Shown: positions 1-6,984, counted from the stretch's first letter. The stretch is 14,039 nucleotides of DNA from Candidatus Saccharimonadota bacterium (GCA_016199685.1 JACQGD010000040.1:1-14039), one strand, 5' to 3'. Made by a program: numbers and translations. Notes: generated by a model from the sequence alone, not told the origin.

Positions 1-210
1 CGAGAGCTTACCGGCGATTGGCACGGTAATGGTGGTTGTTAATAGATACGCCGTCACGATCCAACTGAGTGATTCAAACGCGTTGAACTCTTCAACGATC
101 GTACCGAGTGCAGTTGCAATGATCGTTTGATCAAGTGCAACCAGGAACAAGCTGGCCATGACGGACAGCATAATAATAAGCTTATTCTTAAGCGTTAAAT
201 GATGATGCAT
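1..210 (-). CDS. MFS drug/solute exporter, DHA2 (EmrB/QacA-like), N-terminal part
   Basis: Only the first 70 codons are in the window; the gene runs off the left edge. The translation starts with a short basic His-rich stretch, then a hydrophobic segment (about residues 12-32) holding LDQTIIATALGTI, the TM1 motif of 14-helix DHA2 exporters (typically LDxTIVNxALP). SWIVTAYLLTTT follows, matching the start of TM2. In this family the protein is a proton-driven exporter of drugs or lipophilic ions in the cytoplasmic membrane. The start at 210 is supported by an AAGGAG ribosome site that overlaps the stop codon of the upstream AbrB-like gene, only 7 bases away. The two genes are therefore almost surely one transcript, and the small regulator probably controls the exporter. 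The substrate cannot be told from this fragment. Confidence 0.85.
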   Translation of the reverse strand, partial: MHHHLTLKNKLIIMLSVMASLFLVALDQTIIATALGTIVEEFNAFESLSWIVTAYLLTTTITVPIAGKLS

Positions 211-217
211 AGTTATG

Positions 218-469
218 TTACTCCTTAGTGTCTTCTTTTTGCTGGAGAGCTCGGAAATCTTCAAGTTGTGCAGTGAACTGCTGAACCATATCTTCGAGTT
301 TTTCTTCTTTTATGCAGACAATACCTGCGCCATGCATGGCGTTAACAATATAGAGACGATCGCCCGGCTTGATTCCTAGCTCTTCACGAGCTTCAGCTGG
401 TATAACGATTTGTCCTTTTGTGCCGACCGTAGCCGTTCCATATAGTTTCTTGTTCGGTAAAAATCCCAT
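218..469 (-). CDS. AbrB/MazE/SpoVT-type DNA-binding regulator
   Basis: An 83-residue protein. Residues about 10-53 form a swapped-hairpin AbrB domain with the hallmark TVGTKGQIVIPAEAREELGI followed by KPGDRLYIV. Such proteins dimerise and bind DNA, either as transition-state regulators or as antitoxins. The C-terminal 30 residues are charged and probably helical. No toxin gene is next to it; an MFS exporter follows directly in the same operon, so a role as local repressor of that exporter is more likely than antitoxin. The start at 469 has a good AAGGA site 7 bases upstream. The promoter carries six ATAC/GTAT half-sites at about 10-base intervals, which suggests autoregulation (inference). 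Domain identity is secure; the target is inferred. Confidence 0.85.
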   Translation of the reverse strand: MGFLPNKKLYGTATVGTKGQIVIPAEAREELGIKPGDRLYIVNAMHGAGIVCIKEEKLEDMVQQFTAQLEDFRALQQKEDTKE

Positions 470-473
470 AAAA

Positions 474-528
474 GTATCCTTTTCATACTCTATAGTATCA
501 AAAGTATGAAATGTATGTCAAGTCATAC
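474..528. repeat. Six phased ATAC/GTAT half-sites, probable AbrB-type operator
   Basis: Pentamers GTATC or GTATG, or their complements, sit at 474-478, 484-488, 495-499, 504-508, 513-517 and 524-528. The centre-to-centre steps are 10, 11, 9, 9 and 11 bases, close to one helical turn each, so all face one side of the DNA. Some pairs form inverted repeats, for example CATACTT at 524-530 against AAGTATG at 502-508. The array covers the -35, the -10, the start region and the ribosome site side of the promoter. This fits cooperative binding by the AbrB-like protein encoded just downstream (inference). Confidence 0.55.
492..521 (-). promoter_or_regulatory. Sigma70-type promoter of the AbrB-MFS operon
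   Basis: On the minus strand a perfect -35 TTGACA (516-521) is followed 18 bases later by TACTAT (492-497), or 17 bases later by ATACTA. The predicted transcript starts near 485, leaving a short leader with the AAGGA site at 477-481. It begins just after the corA stop codon, so the operon does not depend on corA transcription. Confidence 0.7.
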
Positions 529-1455
529 TTAACGCTTTTTGAGGAAATAGATGCCAAGTGGCGCCGCTATAGAGATACTCAGCGCGACAATAATCCAAAA
601 CGTATAGGGTGCATTCTCCCCTGGTATATCGACATTCATCCCAAATAATCCGGCAAACATTGTTGGAACCGTAAACGTCAGTGTAATCACCGTCAAAAGT
701 CGAATTGTCTCATTTAAGCGTGTATCCATGACGGCACGATACGAGTCACGAACATTTGTAATAGAACGAAGCAGACTCTTACAGCGTGCGATCAACTGCT
801 CAAAATCGATCGATAAATCTTCTATAATGTCGCGATCATCCTCATAGAGTGGAAGTATTTTTCCACCAAGAATTTTCTCAAGAGCGGTATTCGTAGGTAA
901 CAATGCATCAAGATAATCATTAAGCTTTCGCTCGTATTCTGTGATCGTCGTAATATCACGCGATCGAAGATTTGTGACATCGCTTGTTGTTGCACGCATT
1001 TGTCGGTTGATCGAGGCAACTCGCGTCTGGTACTGACGAGCAATGGCGTCAAGCATATACATAAGGAGCTTTGGTTTTTGAGTCGTCGGTGCTTTTGTTG
1101 AGTCGATAAACGGCTGCCACATTCGCCCGAGACTATCTCGACTCACCGTCATCATATGTTTATCGCCAAGCGCAAACAAAATCGGTGTCGTAAAATCATT
1201 GAAATCATCGTCAGTATCAGGAAGACGTGTAATGAAGTATACCCAGCCATCTTCGAGTTCAACACGTGGGACCTCATGTGGATCGAGTGCATCGGCGAGA
1301 ATATCTTCATCGATTCCAAGCGAGATAAGTCGCTCTTTTTCTTCGTCATTCGGACGCTCTGAACGAATCCAACTTCCTGGTTGAAGATCGTCACGTTGCT
1401 TTATTTCTGGACGGTAGTGTGTGGAACGATAGATTTGAATCATGTCGGCCGTCAT
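529..1455 (-). CDS. corA: CorA-family divalent metal (Mg2+/Co2+) transporter
   Basis: A 308-residue protein of normal CorA length. It has a large soluble N-terminal domain (about 1-245) with a long helical stretch, then two C-terminal membrane helices (about 250-270 and 284-303). The signature Gly-Met-Asn ends the first helix at residues 272-274 (FAGLFGMN), and the chain ends in a basic KKR tail as in CorA pentamers. The family forms a pentameric Mg2+ channel gated by cytoplasmic Mg2+. The loop after GMN is VDIPGENAPYTFW rather than the classic acidic MPEL type, which is common among distant CorA proteins and does not settle the ion. The start is uncertain: neither Met1 (1455) nor Met5 (1443) has a clear ribosome site. 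A promoter lies just upstream. Confidence 0.9.
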   Translation of the reverse strand: MTADMIQIYRSTHYRPEIKQRDDLQPGSWIRSERPNDEEKERLISLGIDEDILADALDPHEVPRVELEDGWVYFITRLPDTDDDFNDFTTPILFALGDKHMMTVSRDSLGRMWQPFIDSTKAPTTQKPKLLMYMLDAIARQYQTRVASINRQMRATTSDVTNLRSRDITTITEYERKLNDYLDALLPTNTALEKILGGKILPLYEDDRDIIEDLSIDFEQLIARCKSLLRSITNVRDSYRAVMDTRLNETIRLLTVITLTFTVPTMFAGLFGMNVDIPGENAPYTFWIIVALSISIAAPLGIYFLKKR

Positions 1456-1481
1456 TTCTTAGGTATTATTATATTTATTTA

Positions 1482-1510
1482 ATTATATCATATATACACT
1501 TATAAAGCAA
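1482..1510 (-). promoter_or_regulatory. Promoter of corA
   Basis: On the minus strand TTGCTT (1505-1510), a 17-base spacer and a consensus TATAAT (1482-1487). The predicted start is near 1475, giving a leader of about 20 AT-rich bases without a clear ribosome site. The -35 lies directly behind the stop of the broken methyltransferase gene, and no terminator hairpin is visible between them, so read-through from the polysaccharide locus is possible. Confidence 0.6.
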
Positions 1511-1512
1511 TA

Positions 1513-1871
1513 CTACAGAGGTGTACGGATGATTGCAAGCGAGGCTTCTACTCTTATTGTATACCCTTTTTCTGTCACCCATTCATTAACAGCTTTTGCA
1601 GCGCCAGGGAGCGCCTCATTCGCATAATCATCAACAACAATCAAAGACCGTCGAACGAATCATACAAGTATAATTCTCGTGGCGATTGTACGAGCTTCGC
1701 TAAGTAGATACTTGTCGTTCCAACGTAGCATCCAAACTCAACGACATCACCCGCAATGCCCGAAGAAATAGCATACTGGCACTCACGAATAACGCTTGTT
1801 AGTTCGCGTTTGTCTACCTGATCAGATAGGAGTGGCGCACGGTGTATTTCATCGAAGATAGAAGCTGACAT
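1513..1871 (-). pseudogene. TylF/MycF-type O-methyltransferase, internally deleted and frameshifted
   Basis: The first 76 codons (1871-1641) carry the SAM-binding motif of class I methyltransferases, DVVEFGCYVGTTSIYLAK (glycines at about 47 and 51), and end at LYLYDSFDGL followed by TGA. In another frame, directly after, comes IVVDDYANEALPGAAKAVNEW and about 20 more residues to a TAG at 1513-1515. That is the normal C-terminal part of the TylF/macrocin O-methyltransferase family, whose members are usually 200-250 residues. Missing is the block between DSFDGL and the VDDY strand, about 90 residues that include the metal-binding LDGDLY region. As written the product cannot be active. The gene starts 17 bases after the GT39-like gene. 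A TATAAT six bases before the ATG could give a leaderless start, but its -35 is poor. It may be a true deletion or an assembly collapse. Confidence 0.75.
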
Positions 1872-1888
1872 GTCGTCATTATACGATA

Positions 1889-3406
1889 CTAGTCGGCCAA
1901 AGTAACTTCTGGATCGTATCGGATCTTGTAGCTATACACCCATAGATCTTTACTAAATTCACGGCTGCTTGTCCGCTCGAAGTGATTATCATAATAATCC
2001 TTAATCTTCTCGTTATAACCCTGATCGTAACTGAGCATAAGCCAAGCAGTTTGATATGAGCCAGTGTTTTGTTTTACTTCCTCTTCAAGTTTGCTCTCGT
2101 CAAATGCCGGGACACTTCCCTGCTGGAATCGATTCCAAATCGGTTGCGTCGTAATACGCGCATCGCCGCGGTAGTAATATTCAGTTGGGTAAACCGTAAA
2201 TGGTGCCGCAAGGACAACAACATCCTGGCTTGTCGTCTTTTCGGTGAGATACCCTACCGCATCGCGATAGTCTTCCTTAACTGGCGTGTTAGGATTGATC
2301 GCCTGAACTGCAAACAATCCAGCAATGATAATAACGAGCAATACTTGCAGTGCACGTCGGATTCTTGTTGGATAAATTGAGAGTACCCATGCAACGAAGA
2401 TCATCAACGCCGGCAACGCAACAATCAAATATCGACTTTGGAAGAACGGTCGCACGGTAACACTGATAATAAATGCGCCCATGACCGGTACAACTGCTGC
2501 CATGACAAAGAAGATAACTTCGCGAGTCGTTTTGCGATTTGCCTGAAGTGCGAAGAATGCGAGCAGGACAACGATTGGCCACAGTGAAACGATAACTGTA
2601 TTCAGCCCGTCTACCTGAAAGCCGAATATGAACTGCGCATAGGTATTAAACAGATCGACGCTTGAAGGCTCCGTGAGACTTGGTTGCGTATTACTTGCCG
2701 TGCCTAACTGAACGACATAATATATCCACGGTGCAATGGCCGCAGCAACGATCGCTCCTGCAATGAGGAACTTACGGAATGCCTTCTTTGCGGCAAATTG
2801 CTTTTGTGAAAATACAAAGAAAAAGAGTTCGGTGAGTATCACAAATGCAAAGAAATAATGTGTATACATCCCGACAATAGCCGTGAGCGTAAACCATACC
2901 CAATGCACCGGCTTTCCTTCTTTATAAATCTTCATAAATGCAAGCTGATGCAACACTGTCGCAAGTGCCAACATGGTGTACATACGCGCCTCAGAACCAT
3001 ACCAATCCATAAACGGCGAGAGGGTCACAAGTAATGCTGCAAACAGTCCGACACGGCGATTAAACGTATAACTTGCAAGTGCATACGTTGCCGGGATGAG
3101 TGCGACGAAGAATACAAGCGACATCATACGAGCAGTAAATATATCGTTACCAAATAGTAACTGCCAATAATGCAGAAGTATGTGATACCCCGGAACGTGC
3201 ACGTCCTGCGCAACGAGATTGAGAACACCTGGAACGTCTCGATTTGTCTGGAACAAGCTCTGTGCTTCGTCGAGTCGGAGACTTGTCTGAGAGAAAATCG
3301 TCAAGCTAAAGTAGATTGCAAATGCGATCATGAGCGCGAGCCCACCACCAACTAGCCACCAACTAGGCTGCTTAGCGTCCTTGAGATTTTTGATCCATGC
3401 CATCAT
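1889..3406 (-). CDS. Polytopic membrane glycosyltransferase, GT39/PMT-ArnT-like
   Basis: A 505-residue protein with one N-terminal helix (about 18-38), many membrane helices and a soluble C-terminal region from about 385 on. RLDEAQSL at 44-51 gives the acidic pair in the first outer loop where PMT/ArnT-type enzymes hold their catalytic Asp. DVHVPGYHILLHYW at 69-81 matches the DxHPPLYYLLLHxW motif of GT39-like proteins, with Val for the first Pro. YGSEARMY follows in the next loop. Such enzymes move a sugar from a polyprenyl-phosphate donor to an acceptor on the outer face of the membrane. Its ATG overlaps the stop of the GT2 gene in an ATGA arrangement, with GGAG seven bases upstream, so the two are translationally coupled. 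It probably decorates the polymer made at this locus. Donor and acceptor are unknown. Confidence 0.75.
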   Translation of the reverse strand: MMAWIKNLKDAKQPSWWLVGGGLALMIAFAIYFSLTIFSQTSLRLDEAQSLFQTNRDVPGVLNLVAQDVHVPGYHILLHYWQLLFGNDIFTARMMSLVFFVALIPATYALASYTFNRRVGLFAALLVTLSPFMDWYGSEARMYTMLALATVLHQLAFMKIYKEGKPVHWVWFTLTAIVGMYTHYFFAFVILTELFFFVFSQKQFAAKKAFRKFLIAGAIVAAAIAPWIYYVVQLGTASNTQPSLTEPSSVDLFNTYAQFIFGFQVDGLNTVIVSLWPIVVLLAFFALQANRKTTREVIFFVMAAVVPVMGAFIISVTVRPFFQSRYLIVALPALMIFVAWVLSIYPTRIRRALQVLLVIIIAGLFAVQAINPNTPVKEDYRDAVGYLTEKTTSQDVVVLAAPFTVYPTEYYYRGDARITTQPIWNRFQQGSVPAFDESKLEEEVKQNTGSYQTAWLMLSYDQGYNEKIKDYYDNHFERTSSREFSKDLWVYSYKIRYDPEVTLAD

Positions 3407-4643
3407 CCTCGTACTCCATTCTCGACAGGAGTAATTGCAATTTCATCTTTCTCTGACTGCTCATTCGAAGTTTTTTCGAACGCTGCACTAATAAATGGTA
3501 CGAAGATCGCGATGTAGATGACGGCCCACGCAATATTTGCCACCATAGCAGATGTTAACCCTTCGCGGAGGAAGCCTACGAGCACACCAAATACGACAAG
3601 CCCGATATAGACGAGATGCGGTGTCACAAGATAGCCAAAGTTACCACTGACTTTCTTTTTTGACGTTACAACAAACCCGCTTTTTTTACCGGTGAGGATT
3701 TGCCACACCGCCTTACAATGAATTGGAAACGAGCTAAGACTAAACGACAATGCCCGAAACGTGTAACTGTAATTACTTGTTACTTGGATTGTATACAGTA
3801 CGACAAACATGTACGGAAGGAAGATTAGCGCTAGGCTCATCGTTCCGATTGCAAGTGGCTCGATACCAGCAAAGAAATAGATAAGCGGGAGTGTTGCATT
3901 GAGCAGTACGATAAGTCCTGATAAGTAGAATCCTGCAGATGATATGTATTGAAGTCGTTGGCTAAATGTTAATCCTCGACGGAAGAGTGGATTGTACTTG
4001 AAGATAACTTCGAGGCTTCCGCGTGCCCAGCGGAATTGCTGCTTGTAATACGAAAGAAAATCTTCTGGCGCCAAACCCTCGGCAAGTACTTCATCAACGT
4101 ACACTGACTTCCACTTTTTTTCGTGAATGAGACGTGAAGTCAGGAAATCCTCGGCAATACTCGTCTCGCACATCCCACCAGCCTCTAGGACTGCAGTTCG
4201 ACGGAGAATCATGTTTGGTCCACACATAAATGCAGTATCTGCCGTATCTTTGCCTTTCATAATCGCACCAAAGAATAGCGCTTGCTGCTCCCGACAAAGC
4301 CGTCGTTAAGAATGTATATGTTGAAGTTTGGGTATTCCATTGCTTTTGTAGCAATTACCGTCTCTTCGACAATATCATTTGGCTCTCCACATACCGTAAT
4401 GAATACACCGACAAGTGGCGTGACACTTGGATCGAATTCACGGTGACGTTTGCGTGGCCAAACACTGTGAATATAACTTAGTACCTGCCAAAGATGGTAG
4501 AGGCCTGCTACCACGAGCAGACCGAATAACACGGGGTTTCCGATGGGTGACATGAAGGTAAAATAGACAAAGTACGTAATCGACAAAATCAAGTTTGTGA
4601 TGAGGAGAATTCGGCTGGCTCGGCTAGTTTTGAGAAATTCCAC
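3403..4643 (-). pseudogene. Cellulose-synthase-like GT2, internally deleted and frameshifted
   Basis: The N-terminal piece (4643-4257, GTG start, AAAGGA upstream) has two membrane helices (about 12-31 and 37-57), then the start of a GT2 catalytic domain: VGVFITVCGEPNDIVEETV and IYILNDG, the first nucleotide-sugar site. It then loses frame. The C-terminal piece is readable in another frame from about 4280 to 3403: ALFFGAIMKGKD, FMCGPN, IAEDFLTSRL with the catalytic-base Glu-Asp, the acceptor motif QQFRW, then four or more membrane helices. Family members carry about 110-120 residues between these pieces, including the metal-binding DxD and the QTPQ-like segment; here they are absent. No PilZ domain is seen. 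The intact relative would make and export a beta-glucan-like polymer, fitting the GH8 gene upstream. As written the enzyme is dead; a real deletion and an assembly error are both possible. Confidence 0.8.
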
Positions 4644-4673
4644 GGACGTTTATTCCTTTCGCAGGTGGGTTAT

Positions 4674-5885
4674 TTAATTGAGTTTTTCGGCAAGGTTATC
4701 CAGTTTATTATCGTAAAGTGCTATACCAAGCCATGCCCAGTTATCGCCATAATAGGTCATGTCCTGCGACCAAGAATTAGTGTTCTGGTCGTAGAGAGTT
4801 TTTAGCTTCTTGTCGTAGATATCTTTAGCAACGTCTGGTTTCACAACTGCAAAGTATGCAAGTGCTGTCGCGTACCCTTCAGCTACTTCATCAGTTTTTA
4901 CCGTCTTACCGTCGTGACTATACGTTGAGTAGATCTTACCCGTGTCTTCCCATTGCTTATTCAAAAATGACATTTTACTCAGTGTTTCTTTGGCGCGTGG
5001 TTCGTTGTACCATTTGTAATCAAGCGCTAATCGCCACGGGGTTCGCATTGCATCGAAACTGTAATTTGTCGTGAGATTTGCATTGCCAGCAATTGCACCA
5101 ATAACGCCTGTTTGCTTATTCATCGCAATCCAGTCTGGCGGTAAATTCGCTGATTCTGTTTTATCAAGATTATCGTCAATCGACTTATTTAAAAGTTCGT
5201 AGCTGGAGTCGACAAGCCCCATCCAATCATTTTCTTTATCTACCTTTGCGAACAATCGATACGCATATGGTGATATATACGATGGATTAATGATTGCATC
5301 TTGTTGAGAATCTTTTTCGAGATTGTTACTTGCAAGATATGGCTTGCCTGCAACTGTTATCACCTCTTCTTCCCAAATACTTGGAATAATCTTTTTCGCC
5401 TCATCGAGGTACGTTTTAGACTGCCACTTACTTGCAGCCATCATAAGTGCAAGTGATATGTCGCTATCGGCGTCAGATGCTGAATTTTGTCCACCTTGGT
5501 CGGTCAATACTCCATATGTTCCATCTGCTTTTTGCCCCCAGCGCCATGCAAAGAGATTATCGTCTCGCCGCAATTGCTCTTTCGTCCATGCCCATGATTT
5601 GTCAAACGTAGTTTGGTCGCCCTGCCACACCGCACGCATCATAGTGTAGCTTTGACCTTCACTTGTTGTGATGTCGTTTTGTTGCTTGTCGAGAGTTCGA
5701 CCCGTGCTCTCTTCCCAATACTCTTTCTTATAGCTGTCCCACAGACCCGAAAGAAGTGTACGATCCGCGAATACAAGATTCTGGTCAACTTTATCTGTAC
5801 TTTTAAAGGCAGCGATCGCTGCAATCGAAAGACCAACAACAATAAATAATACTGCCGCAAATCGAATAAGGAATTTTTTGGTCAT
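4674..5885 (-). CDS. Glycoside hydrolase family 8 (endoglucanase/BcsZ-like), membrane-anchored
   Basis: A 403-residue protein with an N-terminal hydrophobic segment (about 5-27) that acts as a signal anchor or signal peptide, placing the enzyme outside the membrane. GH8 features in order: TSEGQSYTMMRAV (Glu76, the expected general acid), SASDADSDISLALMMA (138-142, acidic substrate-positioning motif), NPSYISPYAYRLF (200-212) and SFDAMRTPWRLALD (Asp278, the likely base). All key residues are present, so it should be active. GH8 enzymes cleave beta-1,4-linked glucans or related polymers by inversion; next to a cellulose-synthase-like gene the role is usually trimming or releasing the nascent chain, as for BcsZ. 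It is the second gene of the locus, 31 bases before the GT2 gene. No clear ribosome site precedes the ATG at 5885. Family is secure; the exact substrate is open. Confidence 0.88.
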   Translation of the reverse strand: MTKKFLIRFAAVLFIVVGLSIAAIAAFKSTDKVDQNLVFADRTLLSGLWDSYKKEYWEESTGRTLDKQQNDITTSEGQSYTMMRAVWQGDQTTFDKSWAWTKEQLRRDDNLFAWRWGQKADGTYGVLTDQGGQNSASDADSDISLALMMAASKWQSKTYLDEAKKIIPSIWEEEVITVAGKPYLASNNLEKDSQQDAIINPSYISPYAYRLFAKVDKENDWMGLVDSSYELLNKSIDDNLDKTESANLPPDWIAMNKQTGVIGAIAGNANLTTNYSFDAMRTPWRLALDYKWYNEPRAKETLSKMSFLNKQWEDTGKIYSTYSHDGKTVKTDEVAEGYATALAYFAVVKPDVAKDIYDKKLKTLYDQNTNSWSQDMTYYGDNWAWLGIALYDNKLDNLAEKLN

Positions 5886-5927
5886 AGGGAATTATTCAGC
5901 CTTTCTATCAATTCAATGAACTGGGGA

Positions 5928-6518
5928 TTATTTTACGTAAAGTGGTCGGCGCGACACTGCTGGTACTGGACTTGCTGCAGCTGCAAATGTCATTCCATAC
6001 GACGCAGCACCAATAATAGTAATTACTGCTGCGGCTGCGAATAGCTCGTCGCGCAGCTCTGTGCTGATTCGGTTTGATGGGTACGACACTGGCGCTATTG
6101 ATTTAGTAGTTTGCGCTGAAGCAACTTGCTTAACAATCGTGCCCGTATCTCGTGTTGCGGGGGTCACTGTCTCTACTCGCTGGACTGGAGTTGCAGATAA
6201 CTGTGACGATGTCGTCTGTCCAACTGATGGCTGCTGAGCATTTGCCGTCGTTGTCGGTGGAACCGTCGTAGCTTGCGCTGACTGTGCGGTTGGAGTAGAA
6301 GATTGTGCGGGTTGCGCAGTAGGAGTCTTCTGTTCTGTTTTCTGCGCAGCTGGAGTGGTTTCGCTCTTACTATTATTGATGCCGAGAATGCCACCAAGAG
6401 CATTTGTAACGTCTCCGAGTGAAAGTGCATTAGCTGGTGTGCTGATGGTTGCGCCGAGTCCCACGGTAAGTATTGCGGCAAGTGATGTAATATAGATTCT
6501 TTGTCGGAGAAGCCTCAT
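5928..6518 (-). CDS. Secreted Thr/Gln/Pro/Ala-rich protein with C-terminal membrane segment
   Basis: I do not recognise a family. The 196-residue product starts with a signal peptide (MRLLRQR, a hydrophobic core and a likely cut after ANA near residue 31). A short SLGDVTNALGGILGI segment follows. Residues about 50-140 are low-complexity Thr, Gln, Ser, Pro and Ala, typical of a flexible, possibly glycosylated stalk or wall-spanning linker. Near the C-terminus is a hydrophobic stretch (about 160-185) and a short basic tail, RRPLYVK. It could be a membrane-tethered spacer at the cell surface. It leads the polysaccharide operon, 42 bases before the GH8 gene, so it may be a scaffold for that machinery (inference). 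The start at 6518 has GAAAGG nine bases upstream. A Crp-like box lies upstream. Confidence 0.7.
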   Translation of the reverse strand: MRLLRQRIYITSLAAILTVGLGATISTPANALSLGDVTNALGGILGINNSKSETTPAAQKTEQKTPTAQPAQSSTPTAQSAQATTVPPTTTANAQQPSVGQTTSSQLSATPVQRVETVTPATRDTGTIVKQVASAQTTKSIAPVSYPSNRISTELRDELFAAAAVITIIGAASYGMTFAAAASPVPAVSRRPLYVK

Positions 6519-6555
6519 GAGCTAATACCTTTCTTGAAATTAATGATATGTATCT

Positions 6556-6598
6556 ACAATAACGGACTTAGTTACTTAATGTTGTTAACTATCTCACA
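6556..6598 (-). promoter_or_regulatory. Crp-like box and putative promoter of the polysaccharide operon
   Basis: TGTTA-N6-TCACA at 6583-6598 (read TGTGA-N6-TAACA on the minus strand) has one mismatch to the CRP consensus. A weak -10, TATTGT, at 6556-6561 would start transcription near 6549 and put the box centre at -41.5, the class II activator position. No good -35 is visible. The leader would be about 30 bases with the GAAAGG ribosome site. The box is more convincing than the -10. Confidence 0.45.
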
Positions 6599-6618
6599 GA
6601 AATGATACAAAAGTTTTT

Positions 6619-6635
6619 ACCTGCTTTGTGCAGGT
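6619..6635. repeat. Short perfect hairpin ACCTGC-N5-GCAGGT
   Basis: A 6-base inverted repeat around TTTGT, with a further CAGGTG copy at 6656-6661. It lies between the end of the 31-codon gene and the polysaccharide operon. On the minus strand the hairpin is followed by AAAAAC and then TTTTG, so it is at best a poor terminator; it might be a protein-binding site. Function not known. Confidence 0.3.
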
Positions 6636-6666
6636 GTAAATGAATACTGTTTATACAGGTGCCGTA

Positions 6667-6762
6667 CTATACTTCAACTGCGAGGCGAACCTTGCTACGT
6701 CTATACGGATCGAGTCGGCGCGTACGTTTGAGCTTTTTCTCTGCGCGGTATGAGCGTGACAT
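6667..6762 (-). CDS. Tiny, very basic 31-residue protein
   Basis: A 31-codon reading frame, MSRSYRAEKKLKRTRRLDPY followed by RRSKVRLAVEV, with about 13 Lys or Arg residues. It starts four bases after the stop of the preceding 62-codon gene on the same strand, which suggests translational coupling; a GTAGG lies eight bases before the ATG, inside the end of that gene. The extreme basic character suggests binding to nucleic acid or an acidic surface, as in very small ribosomal proteins, but I do not recognise a family. It could also be chance coding. Its support is position, length before the stop and composition; conservation across relatives has not been tested here. Confidence 0.45.
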   Translation of the reverse strand: MSRSYRAEKKLKRTRRLDPYRRSKVRLAVEV

Positions 6763-6766
6763 TTTA

Positions 6767-6955
6767 CTAGCCTACTTTCATCTCTGTTTTAAGTTTAGGC
6801 ATGTCAATCATTTCATAATTTAGTTCATCAGGTACTGTATGTTGTTTGGTTGTACTAAGACGTTGACCGATAGTTGCAGAATTACGGTGGATAAAATTAC
6901 TAATTCGTGCAGCATCGATAAGTCCGAAACCATGAGTGCTTTGTGTGCTTTTCAT
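6767..6955 (-). CDS. Small hypothetical protein, 62 residues
   Basis: I do not recognise this protein. A longer frame begins at 6979, but the Met at 6955 has a strong GGAGG site at 6960-6964, so I take that start. The sequence begins MKSTQSTHGFGLIDAARISN and continues FIHRNSATIGQRLSTTKQHT; it is polar, with no signal peptide, membrane segment or cysteine. The region HGFGLIDAARISNFI could be a short helix. It is transcribed divergently from the Crp/Fnr-type gene and followed four bases later by the 31-codon basic gene. The shared control region has a Crp-like box at the class II position for this gene, so it is a likely regulator target. Possible roles include a small partner or modulator of that regulator, which is speculation. 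Confidence 0.6.
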   Translation of the reverse strand: MKSTQSTHGFGLIDAARISNFIHRNSATIGQRLSTTKQHTVPDELNYEMIDMPKLKTEMKVG

Positions 6956-6984
6956 TTCCCCTCCACTTTTACTTAACATTTACT

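Noticed and set aside
218..469. AbrB-like protein as antitoxin of a toxin-antitoxin pair
   Set aside because: No small toxin gene lies beside it; the next gene in the operon is an MFS exporter and the preceding one is corA.
1156..1384. Plus-strand reading frames opposite corA, and similar opposite the kinase, GH8 and surface-protein genes
   Set aside because: They are composition shadows of well-supported minus-strand genes and show no family motifs or ribosome sites.
4257..4643. Programmed frameshift or stop read-through joining the two GT2 pieces
   Set aside because: A frameshift would not restore the absent central block, and reading TGA as an amino acid gives no family-like sequence after it. 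The same holds for the methyltransferase, so a recoded genetic code is also rejected.
6619..6635. ACCTGC/GCAGGT hairpin as a strong terminator
   Set aside because: The stem is only six bases and is followed by A bases before a short T run on the minus strand.
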